A DNA stretch of 64,000 bases, taken from Actinomycetes bacterium. Its GTDB lineage: Bacteria; Actinomycetota; Actinomycetes; Actinomycetales; Dermatophilaceae. The position numbers were made by a program, and so were the translations under genes. The notes beneath the pieces are model-generated. The model was not told the DNA's origin. It saw nothing but the letters and a program-made list of their open reading frames with translations, and searched no databases. The DNA is taken from contig JAKOPT010000027.1 in the NCBI GenBank assembly GCA_029778715.1, positions 20,223-84,222 on the forward strand, read 5' to 3'. Of this stretch, positions 1 to 9,397 are shown piece after piece (positions within the stretch are counted from its first letter, which is position 1; each line of letters starts with the position of its first letter).

Positions 1-665
1 GCGAGGCGTTCGAGGGCCTCAACCTCGGAAAGTTCCTCGATTTGGTGAGCTGCTGGGTTTCGAAAGGCGGCATACCACCCGTCTCCAAGTGAGCGCATGC
101 CCTTCAGTCGGCTCGCCCTCGACTTCTCGTCGCCAGGCCACGGGTGTCTCAGTCGCGGTTTTCCTGGTTGTGGATCGTCGTCGCTAAGGATCTGTCGGAT
201 GAGATCGCCGTCGCGGATATCGCGACGGCTGACCTTGTTCTGGGTCTCGGCGTTAACCTTCTTGGCCGCCGCGGAGACCGCCTCCGCGTAGTGGTGGCTT
301 TGCCAGAGGGGGCGTGCGCCTTCCCAGACCCACGGGTGGAGGGACGCGGCGTTGAGGTCGGGGGCGCTGTCCCCGAGGTTTGCGCGAATCTCACGACCAC
401 GTCTTATTGTCTCCTGGCAGCGGATCGCCCACTCCCGATCTGGGCGAAGTCGATCCCTGCTATCGCGCCTCACGGTTGGCATGGTTCCGATGACTCGCTC
501 CCAGATGGCTTCGGCGACAACCCGTTGGGCGGCGATCCTGTCGTCGCTGCCGACGTACGTGGCGGCGTACAGGCCGGGCGGATCCCGGTAGTCGATCAGT
601 TCTACGAACTTCGCGAGTTCGTTGAGTGCCCACTCCTCATTCACTCGTGACACGGTCCTTCCCAT
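1..665 (-). CDS. TIGR02391 family protein, 3' end cut by window edge
   Basis: This gene is missing from the ORF track because it has no stop inside the window. I read it by hand on the minus strand. Visible landmarks are LHPWVWEGARPLWQSHHYAEA, then VSAAAKKVNAETQNKVSRRD, then NPAAHQIEELSEVEALERL at the edge. This is the C-terminal core I associate with the TIGR02391 (Ymh-like) family, whose function is unknown and whose members are often near phage or restriction genes. The start is uncertain: ATG at 665, GTG at 653 and GTG at 644 are in frame, and a GGGAAGGA stretch lies just before the GTG codons. It is divergent from the next two genes, separated by about 60 bp. Confidence 0.75.
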   Translation of the reverse strand, partial: MGRTVSRVNEEWALNELAKFVELIDYRDPPGLYAATYVGSDDRIAAQRVVAEAIWERVIGTMPTVRRDSRDRLRPDREWAIRCQETIRRGREIRANLGDSAPDLNAASLHPWVWEGARPLWQSHHYAEAVSAAAKKVNAETQNKVSRRDIRDGDLIRQILSDDDPQPGKPRLRHPWPGDEKSRASRLKGMRSLGDGWYAAFRNPAAHQIEELSEVEALERL

Positions 666-726
666 CACGCTTGCTGGCTTGCAATCATGGTACAAATATA
701 ACCACAACTACTGGGAAGGCTCGATC
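666..726. promoter_or_regulatory. Divergent promoter/operator region, AT-rich pocket
   Basis: This short divergent intergenic region holds the AT-rich pocket TACAAATATAACC (691-703), unusual in such GC-rich DNA. A loose dyad TGGT...ACCA surrounds it. TTGCTG at 671 and TATAAC at 697 could be -35 and -10 for the rightward pair, although the 20-bp spacing is long. An autoregulatory operator for the HTH-ImmA protein would fit here (inference). Confidence 0.35.
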
Positions 727-1386
727 ATGACGCGTGAAGACGTCCGCCGTGCCGTGAAGGGCTACGCGGACTCCGCCTCGGTGGCGCTTTGGGAAGGCCT
801 GGCCGCCGGCATCGCCGAGGCGGAAGCCACACTGCGGGGACTGCCGCACCGCAGCGACTATCCGTTCGCACTCCCCTTGTTGGCTCGCATGCACATGCGC
901 AACTACTGGATCGACGGCGGCGCGCCCGCCGGATGGGTGGTAGGCGGGAACCCGCGCCTCATGGGGCAGACTCTTCTTCTCCACAAGGAGGCAAATATCG
1001 AGATGCGGTTGCTCAAAGAGCGGAGGCGAACCTACCCGGGCGGCGTCCCTGTGGCCGGAACCAACGCCGAACGGCGGCAATACTGGCAGGCAATGTTGCC
1101 TTTCAATTCGGTGTTCCCTAACGAAAGCCTCGTGGAGGATCGCCTCAGGCTGCTGCTTCTTTGGGACCGTGTCATGAGCGGGGGCGAGGGGCGATTGACC
1201 TTACGCATCGTGCGGACCCTCGGCCCAGGAATCTACGGTCAACGGGTGCCCCTCGACATGAATTACGAGATCAAACAGCACGGTGGCATCTTCGACCACC
1301 TGCGCTTCCCCGGGGACCCACAAGATGATGACCTCTTCGCCGATATTGATTGGCAGGAGAACGAGGGCGATGATCTGGCCCAGTGA
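727..1386 (+). CDS. Hypothetical protein, partner of ImmA/IrrE-type regulator
   Basis: A 219-aa soluble-looking protein that I do not recognise. I chose ATG 727 (MTREDVRRAVKGYADS) over the longer ORF from 622 because GGGAAGG sits about 9 nt upstream and the extension overlaps the divergent gene. It has no signal peptide or membrane segment. The N-terminal half is helical and Ala/Leu-rich, the middle is basic (KERRRTYPGG), and the C-terminus is acidic (PGDPQDDDLFADIDWQENEGDDL). Its last 17 bp overlap the start of the HTH-ImmA gene, so the two are translationally coupled. That arrangement is typical of toxin-antitoxin or repressor-protease pairs, so it may be the regulated effector. No catalytic motif is obvious. 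Confidence 0.7.
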   Translation: MTREDVRRAVKGYADSASVALWEGLAAGIAEAEATLRGLPHRSDYPFALPLLARMHMRNYWIDGGAPAGWVVGGNPRLMGQTLLLHKEANIEMRLLKERRRTYPGGVPVAGTNAERRQYWQAMLPFNSVFPNESLVEDRLRLLLLWDRVMSGGEGRLTLRIVRTLGPGIYGQRVPLDMNYEIKQHGGIFDHLRFPGDPQDDDLFADIDWQENEGDDLAQ

Positions 1387-2479
1387 GGTCGCGACCCGCG
1401 GGTCTCGGCTCCTTACCCTTCGTCACTTATTCGTGTTGACTCAAGGCGAACTGGCCGACCGCCTTGCGGTTTCCCAGGGCTTCGTGTCCCAAGTGGAGAA
1501 AGACACCAAGGCATTGCCTCGGGAGGTCGCGGACCGAGCATGCCGCGAGTTCGATCTCCCAGGGTCCTTCTTCGCTGTGGGATCAGATGTTGAAGAGTTG
1601 GGCGTTGCCACGTTTCGCAAATCGGCCAAGGCCAGCATCCGGGACGAGCAGCACGTTAAGGCTCTTCATTCGGAGGCCTCCCGCTTGTTCCGCCTTGCCT
1701 CTCAGGCCTCCGGCTATCACCACTTCGACCTCTCTGGGCTTGCCATGGACGATGAGGAGGATGCGGCGTCCAAGGTTCGTGCGCTTCTCGGAATCGGCCC
1801 TGTCGATCCGATCCCGAACGTCACCCGTGCTCTCGAAAGACTCGGTGTTGGCGTCATTCACGTGCTCGACCCCCTAGATGATGAGAAGCGCGAACACAAC
1901 GGGATTTCCCGGCCACACCGATTGAACGACCGCCCCGTTATTGCCACCGTGGGTGACCAGCCACCCGCGGTCCTGCGAATGACGCTGCTGCACGAATTGG
2001 GTCACCTCATCTACGACAGCGATTTGTCAACGCCTATTCGGAGCACCCGCGCGCCCGAGGAGGCTCGAGCATTCCGCTTCGCCGGCGCAATGCTGGTTCC
2101 TGGTTCCGTTATTCGGCAGCGCATTACTGAGACCCTCAGGCTGCACGGATATCTTCGTGTCAAGGCTGACTACGGCATCACCGCAAGCGCCCTCATTCAC
2201 CGTGCCCGTGACATCGGTGCCATCTCGCCTGCGCGTCAACGGAGCCTATATATCCAGCACTCCTCTCAAGGCTGGCGGCACAACGAGCCCGTCGATGTCG
2301 CCGCCGAGCAACCACGACTCCTAGCACAAGCCGCCCACCGCGCCCTCGCGGACACTCCTGGACGCATCGCCGTGGAGACTGGGGTCCCTGAGGCCCTGGT
2401 CCGCCACTGGCTCGGAGTACCACCGAGGCGGCCCGCGCTCGCGCCCGTGATCACCCTCGCCCGCAGGGCCCCGAAGTAG
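1370..2479 (+). CDS. HTH-XRE / ImmA-IrrE zinc metallopeptidase
   Basis: A 369-aa two-domain protein. The N-terminus carries an XRE-type helix-turn-helix (TQGELADRLAVSQGFVSQVE, about residues 25-45). The second half has the zincin motif HELGH at about residues 208-212, with a downstream Glu-rich helix (APEEARAFRFAGAMLVP) typical of IrrE/ImmA peptidases (COG2856). Family members cleave repressors or antitoxins, or act as sensors. I start at ATG 1370, inside the end of the previous gene with GAGGG just upstream. The ORF-track start at 1283 would add 29 non-homologous residues and lie deep in the upstream gene. With its partner it looks like a regulatory or TA-like module. Confidence 0.85.
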   Translation: MIWPSEVATRGSRLLTLRHLFVLTQGELADRLAVSQGFVSQVEKDTKALPREVADRACREFDLPGSFFAVGSDVEELGVATFRKSAKASIRDEQHVKALHSEASRLFRLASQASGYHHFDLSGLAMDDEEDAASKVRALLGIGPVDPIPNVTRALERLGVGVIHVLDPLDDEKREHNGISRPHRLNDRPVIATVGDQPPAVLRMTLLHELGHLIYDSDLSTPIRSTRAPEEARAFRFAGAMLVPGSVIRQRITETLRLHGYLRVKADYGITASALIHRARDIGAISPARQRSLYIQHSSQGWRHNEPVDVAAEQPRLLAQAAHRALADTPGRIAVETGVPEALVRHWLGVPPRRPALAPVITLARRAPK

Positions 2480-2586
2480 TGCTTCAGACAGACCACACTA
2501 CGGTCCTCGCCGCCAGAACACGTGACGCCCTTGAAGTGGTGATGTTCCTTCGTTGGGAGTGCGTCCTCGCGGCATACCCATCGCGT

Positions 2587-2618
2587 GTCAACAATCGATC
2601 AATAGGTGGGTTGTTGAC
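2587..2618. repeat. Inverted-repeat family B, single copy
   Basis: A 32-bp element with perfect 8-bp arms GTCAACAA/TTGTTGAC around the core TCGATCAATAGGTGGG. The same element recurs at 28913, 28985 and 29057. A stem-altered version forms a head-to-head pair at 18188-18251. It lies about 110 bp past the ImmA stop and before the DUF3151 gene, so a terminator role is possible. Confidence 0.85.
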
Positions 2619-2674
2619 TCGCGACCGGTGGCAGAGCCGCAGGCCGGGCGGGGCGTCGTGGCACAGTGGCGGGT

Positions 2675-3082
2675 ATGACGAACGACCTCATGGGAATTGC
2701 CCCCACGTACCTGCCCGAGGACCCGGCGGCGGCCGCGCTCGCCGCGAGCAAGGAACCACCCGAGCGCATCGCCGCGGCATACCCGGCGTCGTCGCTGGCG
2801 TGGGCGACGCTGGCCGAGGCGGCGTTGGCGGCCGAGCAGCCGGTGCAGGCCTACGCCTATGCGCGCACGGGCTACCACCGCGGACTGGACGCCCTTCGCC
2901 GGGCCGGGTGGCGCGGGCAGGGCCCGATCCCGTGGGAGCACGAGCCCAACCGCGGGTTCCTGCGTGCCCTCGCCGCCCTGGCCAGGGCCGCCGGCGCCAT
3001 CGAAGAGGAGGACGAGCGGGCCCGCTGCACCGAGTTCCTCCGGGCCTCATCCAGGACGGCAGCCCTCGCCCTCGGGGTGTGA
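2675..3082 (+). CDS. DUF3151 domain protein
   Basis: A 135-aa protein of the actinobacterial DUF3151 family, whose function is unknown. Supporting stretches are TYLPEDPAAAALAASKEPP near the start and WEHEPNRGFLRALAALARA in the second half. I prefer ATG 2675 (MTNDLMGIAP) to the in-frame GTG at 2666. ATG 2690 is another candidate because it gives a start closer to the conserved block. It is predicted cytoplasmic with no transmembrane segment. It sits just upstream of purA in the same direction with 110 bp between them, so cotranscription is possible but not shown. Confidence 0.85.
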   Translation: MTNDLMGIAPTYLPEDPAAAALAASKEPPERIAAAYPASSLAWATLAEAALAAEQPVQAYAYARTGYHRGLDALRRAGWRGQGPIPWEHEPNRGFLRALAALARAAGAIEEEDERARCTEFLRASSRTAALALGV

Positions 3083-3108
3083 GGGCGCCCGCAGCGGTGG
3101 TGCGCTGA

Positions 3109-4494
<1,386 letters not shown>

Positions 4495-4519
4495 CCTGCC
4501 AACCCAGCGCCGCGCCAAC

Positions 4520-6781
4520 CTACGCCGGGTGGATCACCGTCATCCGGTGGGCCGCACGGGTCAACACGACATAGAGCACCCGCGCACCGCCTGGGGCTTC
4601 GGCGGTGATGGCCTCCGGGTCGACCACGACGGTGGCGTCCCATTCCAGGCCCTTGGAGGACAGGGGGTCGATGACCGACACCCGCCCGGCGAGCGGAAGC
4701 GCAGCACCCGACGCGGAGCCCTCTTCCGGCCCGTCCCAGGTCACCGCGGCCAGCCGCTCGCGCCACCGGGTCGCCGGGATCACGGCAATCGACCCGTCGA
4801 CCTCCTCCGCCAGCGAACGCACCGCCGCCACCGTCGCGGACACGACGTCCGCGGCATACACCGGCACCGGCAACACCCCGGTCTCGCGGACCGCCTCCGG
4901 GATGTCGGCGTCGGGCACGACCGGCAGGATGACATCCCGGGCGTAATCGAAAATCTCGCGCGCATTCCGGTAGTTCGTCGCCATGTGGAAGGACCGCACC
5001 GGCTGCCCGGCATACGCCTCGCGGCGCGCCGCCGCGGCCTCGGCCACCTCACCCCACGACGACTGAGCCGCATCGCCGACGACCGTCCAGGACGCCGACC
5101 GGCCTCGCCGGCCCAGCATCCGCCACTGCATCGGCGACACGTCCTGGGCCTCGTCGACGAGGACGTGAGCATAGGACGCGGGTCGCTCGATGCGGCCGGC
5201 GAGCAACCGTTCGCGCGCATCCGCGGGCGTCACCACGGACGTCCGATGCTCCCGCGCCGACGACCCGAGCCCGGCCCGCACGTCGCGCACCCCGTAGGCC
5301 GCGAGGTCGTCCAGTTCCTCGATGTCGTAGAACCCGACCTCCTCCACGGGGGCCTCCTGCACCGGGCCGAGCACCGCCGCGAGATCGTCGATGAGCGCCA
5401 CGTCGGCCACCGTCCACGAGCCGAGGAGCAGCGTCTCGCGGTAACTGCCCGCCAACGCCGCCGCCTCGTCGTGGGTGAGCACCCCACCGGCGAGGCGCGA
5501 CACCTCGTCGGTGTCCGTCAGGCGCAGCAACACCGAGCGCGGGTCGACCTGGGGCCACCACGCCTCCATGAAGGCGTCGACGTCGCGCGAGCTGTCGAAG
5601 GCGTCGAGGAACTCGGCGCGCTCCTGACCCCGAGCCTGACGCCACGCGGCCGCCGCCAACGCCTCTCGTGCCGCGTCGGTGGCCAAGTTGTGCTGGTGGT
5701 TGCGCAGCACCCGGCGGCGCAGGTCCCGCAGCGCGCCCGCCTCGAGGCGCACGGCATACCCGGCAACGAAGGCGCGGAAACTCTCCGGCGCCCCTTCCGG
5801 AGCCAGCGCCGCGGCCCGGGTGAGCAGCCGCCGGATCCGCAGCGCCCCCTTGAGCGCGGCGACCTCCGGTTGGTCGGTGCGCACCGCCGTCACCCCGTCG
5901 ACGAGGTCGCCGAGCGCGCGCAACGCCACCGACTCCTCGCCGAGGCTGGGCAACACCCGCTCGATATAGGCCGTGTATGCCGCCGACGGCCCGACGACGA
6001 GCACCCCGCCGGTTTCGAAGCGGCGGCGCTCCGAATAGAGCAGGTATGCCGCCCGGTGCAGCGCGACGACCGTCTTGCCGGTGCCGGGGCCGCCGGTGAT
6101 TTCGGTGACGCCCCGGGAGGAAGCCCGGATCGCCTCGTCCTGGTGGCGCTGGATGGTGGCGACGATGTCGCGCATCTGCGATCCGCGCGAGCGCGTCAAC
6201 GCCGCCATGAGCGCGCCGTCCCCGACGACGACGAGGTCATCCGGGGCTTCGGGAACCATGAGGTCGTCCTCGACGCCGATGACCGTTTCGCCGCGGCTGC
6301 GGAGCACGCGCCGGCGGACGACGCCCATCGGCTCGACCGGGGTAGCCCGGTAGAAGGCAGCAGCCGCGGGAGCGCGCCAGTCGACGACGAGGGGTTCGTA
6401 GTCGTCGTCGCGGACACCGAGGCGGCCGATGTAGCGGACCTCACGGTCTTGGGCCCGGGGTGGGTGGCCGTTGGGCGGTGAGGGGCACAGGTCGAGCCGT
6501 CCGAAAACGAGCCCGTCGTATTGGGTGTCGAGGGCAGCGCGCCGGCGCGCCGCGGCATACACCAAAGCGTCGCGTTCGAAGAGGCCGGTCAACTCCTCGT
6601 CGCGGACGTCACCGGTGCGGTCGGTGCGGCCCCGCGCCAAACCGTCGGCCTCGACGGTGGCGGCGCGCTCGTCGGCCTTGGCCAACTCGGCATACACACG
6701 GTCGACGTGGCGCTGTTCGCGGGCCACTTCGGCCGCCACGATGTCGTTGACCTCGTGCCGCGGGGGTGACGCAGTGCTCAC
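4520..6781 (-). CDS. helR: HelD/HelR-type UvrD-like ATPase (RNA polymerase recycling)
   Basis: A 754-aa superfamily-1 helicase-like ATPase of the actinobacterial HelD/HelR group. Family members bind RNA polymerase, release stalled complexes, and in some species protect against rifamycins. Seen here: a helical N-terminal region (EQRHVDRVYAEL), Walker A GGPGTGKTVVALHRAAYLLY, Walker B-like HVLVDEAQDVSPMQWRMLG, and C-terminal SSKGLEWDATVVVDPE plus YVVLTRAAHRMTV. I shortened the 830-aa ORF to GTG 6781 (VSTASPPRHEVNDIVAAEV). CAGGAG lies upstream of it, and the extra 77 residues are low-complexity and not family-like. Which HelD class it belongs to would need a tree. Confidence 0.85.
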   Translation of the reverse strand: MSTASPPRHEVNDIVAAEVAREQRHVDRVYAELAKADERAATVEADGLARGRTDRTGDVRDEELTGLFERDALVYAAARRRAALDTQYDGLVFGRLDLCPSPPNGHPPRAQDREVRYIGRLGVRDDDYEPLVVDWRAPAAAAFYRATPVEPMGVVRRRVLRSRGETVIGVEDDLMVPEAPDDLVVVGDGALMAALTRSRGSQMRDIVATIQRHQDEAIRASSRGVTEITGGPGTGKTVVALHRAAYLLYSERRRFETGGVLVVGPSAAYTAYIERVLPSLGEESVALRALGDLVDGVTAVRTDQPEVAALKGALRIRRLLTRAAALAPEGAPESFRAFVAGYAVRLEAGALRDLRRRVLRNHQHNLATDAAREALAAAAWRQARGQERAEFLDAFDSSRDVDAFMEAWWPQVDPRSVLLRLTDTDEVSRLAGGVLTHDEAAALAGSYRETLLLGSWTVADVALIDDLAAVLGPVQEAPVEEVGFYDIEELDDLAAYGVRDVRAGLGSSAREHRTSVVTPADARERLLAGRIERPASYAHVLVDEAQDVSPMQWRMLGRRGRSASWTVVGDAAQSSWGEVAEAAAARREAYAGQPVRSFHMATNYRNAREIFDYARDVILPVVPDADIPEAVRETGVLPVPVYAADVVSATVAAVRSLAEEVDGSIAVIPATRWRERLAAVTWDGPEEGSASGAALPLAGRVSVIDPLSSKGLEWDATVVVDPEAITAEAPGGARVLYVVLTRAAHRMTVIHPA

Positions 6782-6962
6782 GAAGCGTTGGCTCCTGGTG
6801 CTCGAGTGGCCAATGGGCGGGTCGGGCGGCGGCGCGCCTCGACCGGGGGAACGTCCCAGTCTAAACCTCGGCCATGAAAATGGACCTTCTCGCCACCCGT
6901 CGGGCTCGACATTCCTCCCCCCACAGGCCGGTCTGGGAGGCTCCGACACGGCGCTGACGTGG

Positions 6963-6997
6963 TTGAACTTTACATTGAACGGCGCACGCCTTACATT
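6963..6997. promoter_or_regulatory. Candidate operator: spaced direct repeats between helR and purD
   Basis: The 405-bp gap 6782-7186 between helR (-) and purD (+) has no convincing gene. Its most distinctive part is a T-rich patch with TTGAAC at 6963 and 6975, and TTACATT at 6970 and 6991. The two TTACATT copies are exactly 21 bp apart, two helical turns, as expected for a dimeric regulator or activator site. No rifamycin-associated element was recognised. The rest of the gap is GC-rich with no obvious structure. Confidence 0.35.
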
Positions 6998-7173
6998 CGT
7001 TTCATCGACCACGTCGATGTCTGCGCAGAGCGCCGGTTAGCCCCCCAACGACCGTGAGCGCCACGCAGACGGACGCGGCGGCCCCGGGGATTACCCCCCT
7101 GCTCCCCGGGCCCGCCGCGTCCTCGGTTTTCCGGCCCCCCTGGGTGGAGGGGCGTGGCGTCAGCCGGACCCCG

Positions 7174-7179
7174 TAGGGT
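7174..7179 (+). promoter_or_regulatory. -10 box TAGGGT for probably leaderless purD
   Basis: TAGGGT is followed by 7 nt and then GTG 7187. This TANNNT-N7-start layout is the usual mark of leaderless transcripts in Actinobacteria. No Shine-Dalgarno is present, which supports the chosen start. Confidence 0.6.
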
Positions 7180-7186
7180 CGTGTCC

Positions 7187-8509
7187 GTGAAGGTTCTCGT
7201 CGTCGGTTCCGGTGCCCGTGAGCACGCCCTTGTCCGCGCCTTGGCCGCCGATCCGCAGGTGGATGCCGTGATCGCCACCCCGGGCAACCCGGGCATCGCC
7301 GACCTTGCGCTCTGCGTCAGCACCGAGGGAGGCGCCACCGACCCGGCCGGGGTGCTTGCCGTGGCCCAGCGGTATGCCGTGGAGCTCGTCGTCGTGGGTC
7401 CGGAGGCCCCGCTCGTGGCGGGGGTGGCAGACGAGTTGCGCGCGCACGGCATACCGGTGTTCGGCCCGAGTGCGGCGGCGGCGCGCCTGGAGGGGAGCAA
7501 GGCGTTCGCCAAGGAGGTCATGTCGGCGGCCGATGTGCCGACCGGGCTGGCCCACGTGTGCGCGAACCTCGCCGAGGTGGAGCAGCCGCTCGATGCGTTC
7601 GGGGCGCCCTACGTCGTCAAGGAGGACGGCCTGGCGGCGGGCAAGGGGGTTGTCGTGACCGCCGACCGGGAGGCCGCGCTCGCCCATGCGGGTGCGGTGC
7701 TGGCCAAACCCGGGGGCCTCATCGTCGTCGAGGAGTTCCTCGACGGGCCGGAGGTGTCGCTGTTCTGCCTCTGCGACGGGTCGACCGCCGTCGCGTTAGC
7801 GCCAGCTCAGGACTTCAAGCGGGTCGGCGAGGGCGACACCGGTCCCAACACCGGCGGCATGGGGGCCTACAGCCCCTTGGCCTGGGCCCCGCCCGGGCTC
7901 GCCGATGAGGTGATCGAGCGGATTGCTCTGCCCGTATTGGCGCAGATGCGCCGTCGCGGCACGCCCTTTGTCGGGACCTTGTTCGTGGGGCTGGCCCTCA
8001 CCGCCCGGGGCCCGCGGGTCATCGAGTTCAACGTCCGCTTCGGGGACCCCGAGACCCAGGTGGTGCTGGCCCGGTTGCGGACGCCGCTGGCCCAGGTGCT
8101 GCTGGCCGCCGCGAACGGCCGGTTGGCGGCGGTCGAGCCCCTGCGCTGGGATGCCGGGTCGGCCGTCACGGTCGTCGTCGCGGCCAAGGACTATCCCGCG
8201 ACCCCGCGCACCGGCGACCCGATCACGCTGCCCGACCTCGCGGGGGGTGGCGCGGCGGGTGCCGACGGGGCGGCATACGTGCTGCACGCCGGCACCGCCC
8301 TGGGTGAGGACGGCACCCTCGTTTCGGCGGGCGGGCGGGTGCTGTCGGTCGTGGGCACCGGGCCCGATCTGCGCGTGGCCCGGGAGCAGGCGTATGCCGC
8401 GGTCGCGGAGGTCGCGCTCGACGGGTCGCACTACCGGCGCGACATCGGGCTGGCCGCCGAGCGGGGCGAGGTGTCGGTTCCGTCCGGGCCGGGGCAGGGG
8501 CCGGCGTGA
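7187..8509 (+). CDS. purD: Phosphoribosylamine-glycine ligase (GARS)
   Basis: A 440-aa ATP-grasp enzyme that joins glycine to phosphoribosylamine using ATP, step 2 of IMP synthesis. Signatures are [13 protein letters not shown] at the N-terminus, [38 protein letters not shown] in the ATP-grasp core, and [18 protein letters not shown] trimmed the 451-aa ORF to GTG 7187 because homologues begin with a (M)KVLVxGSG strand and a leaderless -10 sits right before it. GTG 7181 is the alternative. The stop overlaps the next start (GTGA, 4 bp), linking purD to the GNAT and menC-like genes. Confidence 0.95.
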   Translation: MKVLVVGSGAREHALVRALAADPQVDAVIATPGNPGIADLALCVSTEGGATDPAGVLAVAQRYAVELVVVGPEAPLVAGVADELRAHGIPVFGPSAAAARLEGSKAFAKEVMSAADVPTGLAHVCANLAEVEQPLDAFGAPYVVKEDGLAAGKGVVVTADREAALAHAGAVLAKPGGLIVVEEFLDGPEVSLFCLCDGSTAVALAPAQDFKRVGEGDTGPNTGGMGAYSPLAWAPPGLADEVIERIALPVLAQMRRRGTPFVGTLFVGLALTARGPRVIEFNVRFGDPETQVVLARLRTPLAQVLLAAANGRLAAVEPLRWDAGSAVTVVVAAKDYPATPRTGDPITLPDLAGGGAAGADGAAYVLHAGTALGEDGTLVSAGGRVLSVVGTGPDLRVAREQAYAAVAEVALDGSHYRRDIGLAAERGEVSVPSGPGQGPA

Positions 8510-9384
8510 CCGCCGCTGACGGGGTGACCGGGCGCTCGGCGACCGCGGGCGGGGCAGGTGCCTCGGTGAGCGTCGGCGCGCCGGAGGGAGTGCGGATCGG
8601 CGTGATCGACACCCACGTTGGCCGGGCTCAGGTGACGGAGTTGTTCGGGGCGATCTGGGGGATGACAGCGACCGCGCTGCCCGTCAACGGAGACCTCCTC
8701 GTCGCCTTGACCCACAGCGGGGCCTGCGTTTTGGGTGCCTGGCGGGGCGACCGGCTGATCGGGGCGGCAGTCGCCGCGGCCGGCGCGCCGCACGCCGACA
8801 CGCTCTACTCGATCGTCGCCGGGGTCGCCGCCGACGAGGCCGGCAGTGGGGTGGGGCGGGCGCTCAAGTTGGCCCAGCGCCACTGGGGCTTGGCCCGTAG
8901 GGTGCGGGCGATCGAGTGGAGTTACGACCCGCTCGTGCGCCGCAACGCCCATTTCAACCTCAACCGGCTCGGCGCCGGGGTGCGGGCCTTCGTCCCCGAC
9001 TATTACCCACCGATGGACGACGAGGTCAACCGGGGCGACCTGCCCGACCGGTTCGTCTGCGAGTGGATCTTGGCCGACAAGCCGGGCCCGCGCGCGGTGC
9101 CGGCCGGGACGCTTCAGGCGCAGCCCGCGCTGGGAGCCACGCCCAGCGGCGAACCGGTGCGGACGGCATACGACCTCACCGGGGCGACGATGGTCACGGT
9201 GGCAACCCCGGCCGATGTCGAGACCCTGCGCCGCACCGACCACGCCTGCGCGCTGCGGTGGCGCAGCCTGATGCGGGTGGTGGCGACCGAGTTGTTCGAG
9301 AGCGGGTGGCGACCGGTCGCCGTCGACGCCGGGGGGCGTTATGTGTTCGTGCCGGCGGCGCTCGCGGCCCGCGCGCCCCGATAG
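8506..9384 (+). CDS. GNAT acyltransferase (COG3375-like), partner of OSBS/NSAR
   Basis: A 292-aa N-acyltransferase-like protein. The first about 30 residues are low-complexity (Ala/Gly), followed by a GNAT fold with the acyl-CoA loop region VAADEAGSGVGRALKLAQR and EWSYDPLVRRNAHFNLNRLGA, which is typical of the COG3375 group. That group is often encoded next to o-succinylbenzoate synthase/N-succinylamino acid racemase genes, where it may act as a succinyltransferase. Its GTG start overlaps the purD stop by 4 bp, and menC follows 13 bp later, so the three genes form an operon. The substrate cannot be read from sequence. Confidence 0.8.
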   Translation: MTAADGVTGRSATAGGAGASVSVGAPEGVRIGVIDTHVGRAQVTELFGAIWGMTATALPVNGDLLVALTHSGACVLGAWRGDRLIGAAVAAAGAPHADTLYSIVAGVAADEAGSGVGRALKLAQRHWGLARRVRAIEWSYDPLVRRNAHFNLNRLGAGVRAFVPDYYPPMDDEVNRGDLPDRFVCEWILADKPGPRAVPAGTLQAQPALGATPSGEPVRTAYDLTGATMVTVATPADVETLRRTDHACALRWRSLMRVVATELFESGWRPVAVDAGGRYVFVPAALAARAPR

Positions 9385-9397
9385 GAAAAGGTGAGCC

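Noticed and set aside
4529-6481. 650-aa plus-strand ORF opposite helR
   Set aside because: Low-complexity antisense shadow. The minus-strand helR frame has all helicase motifs.
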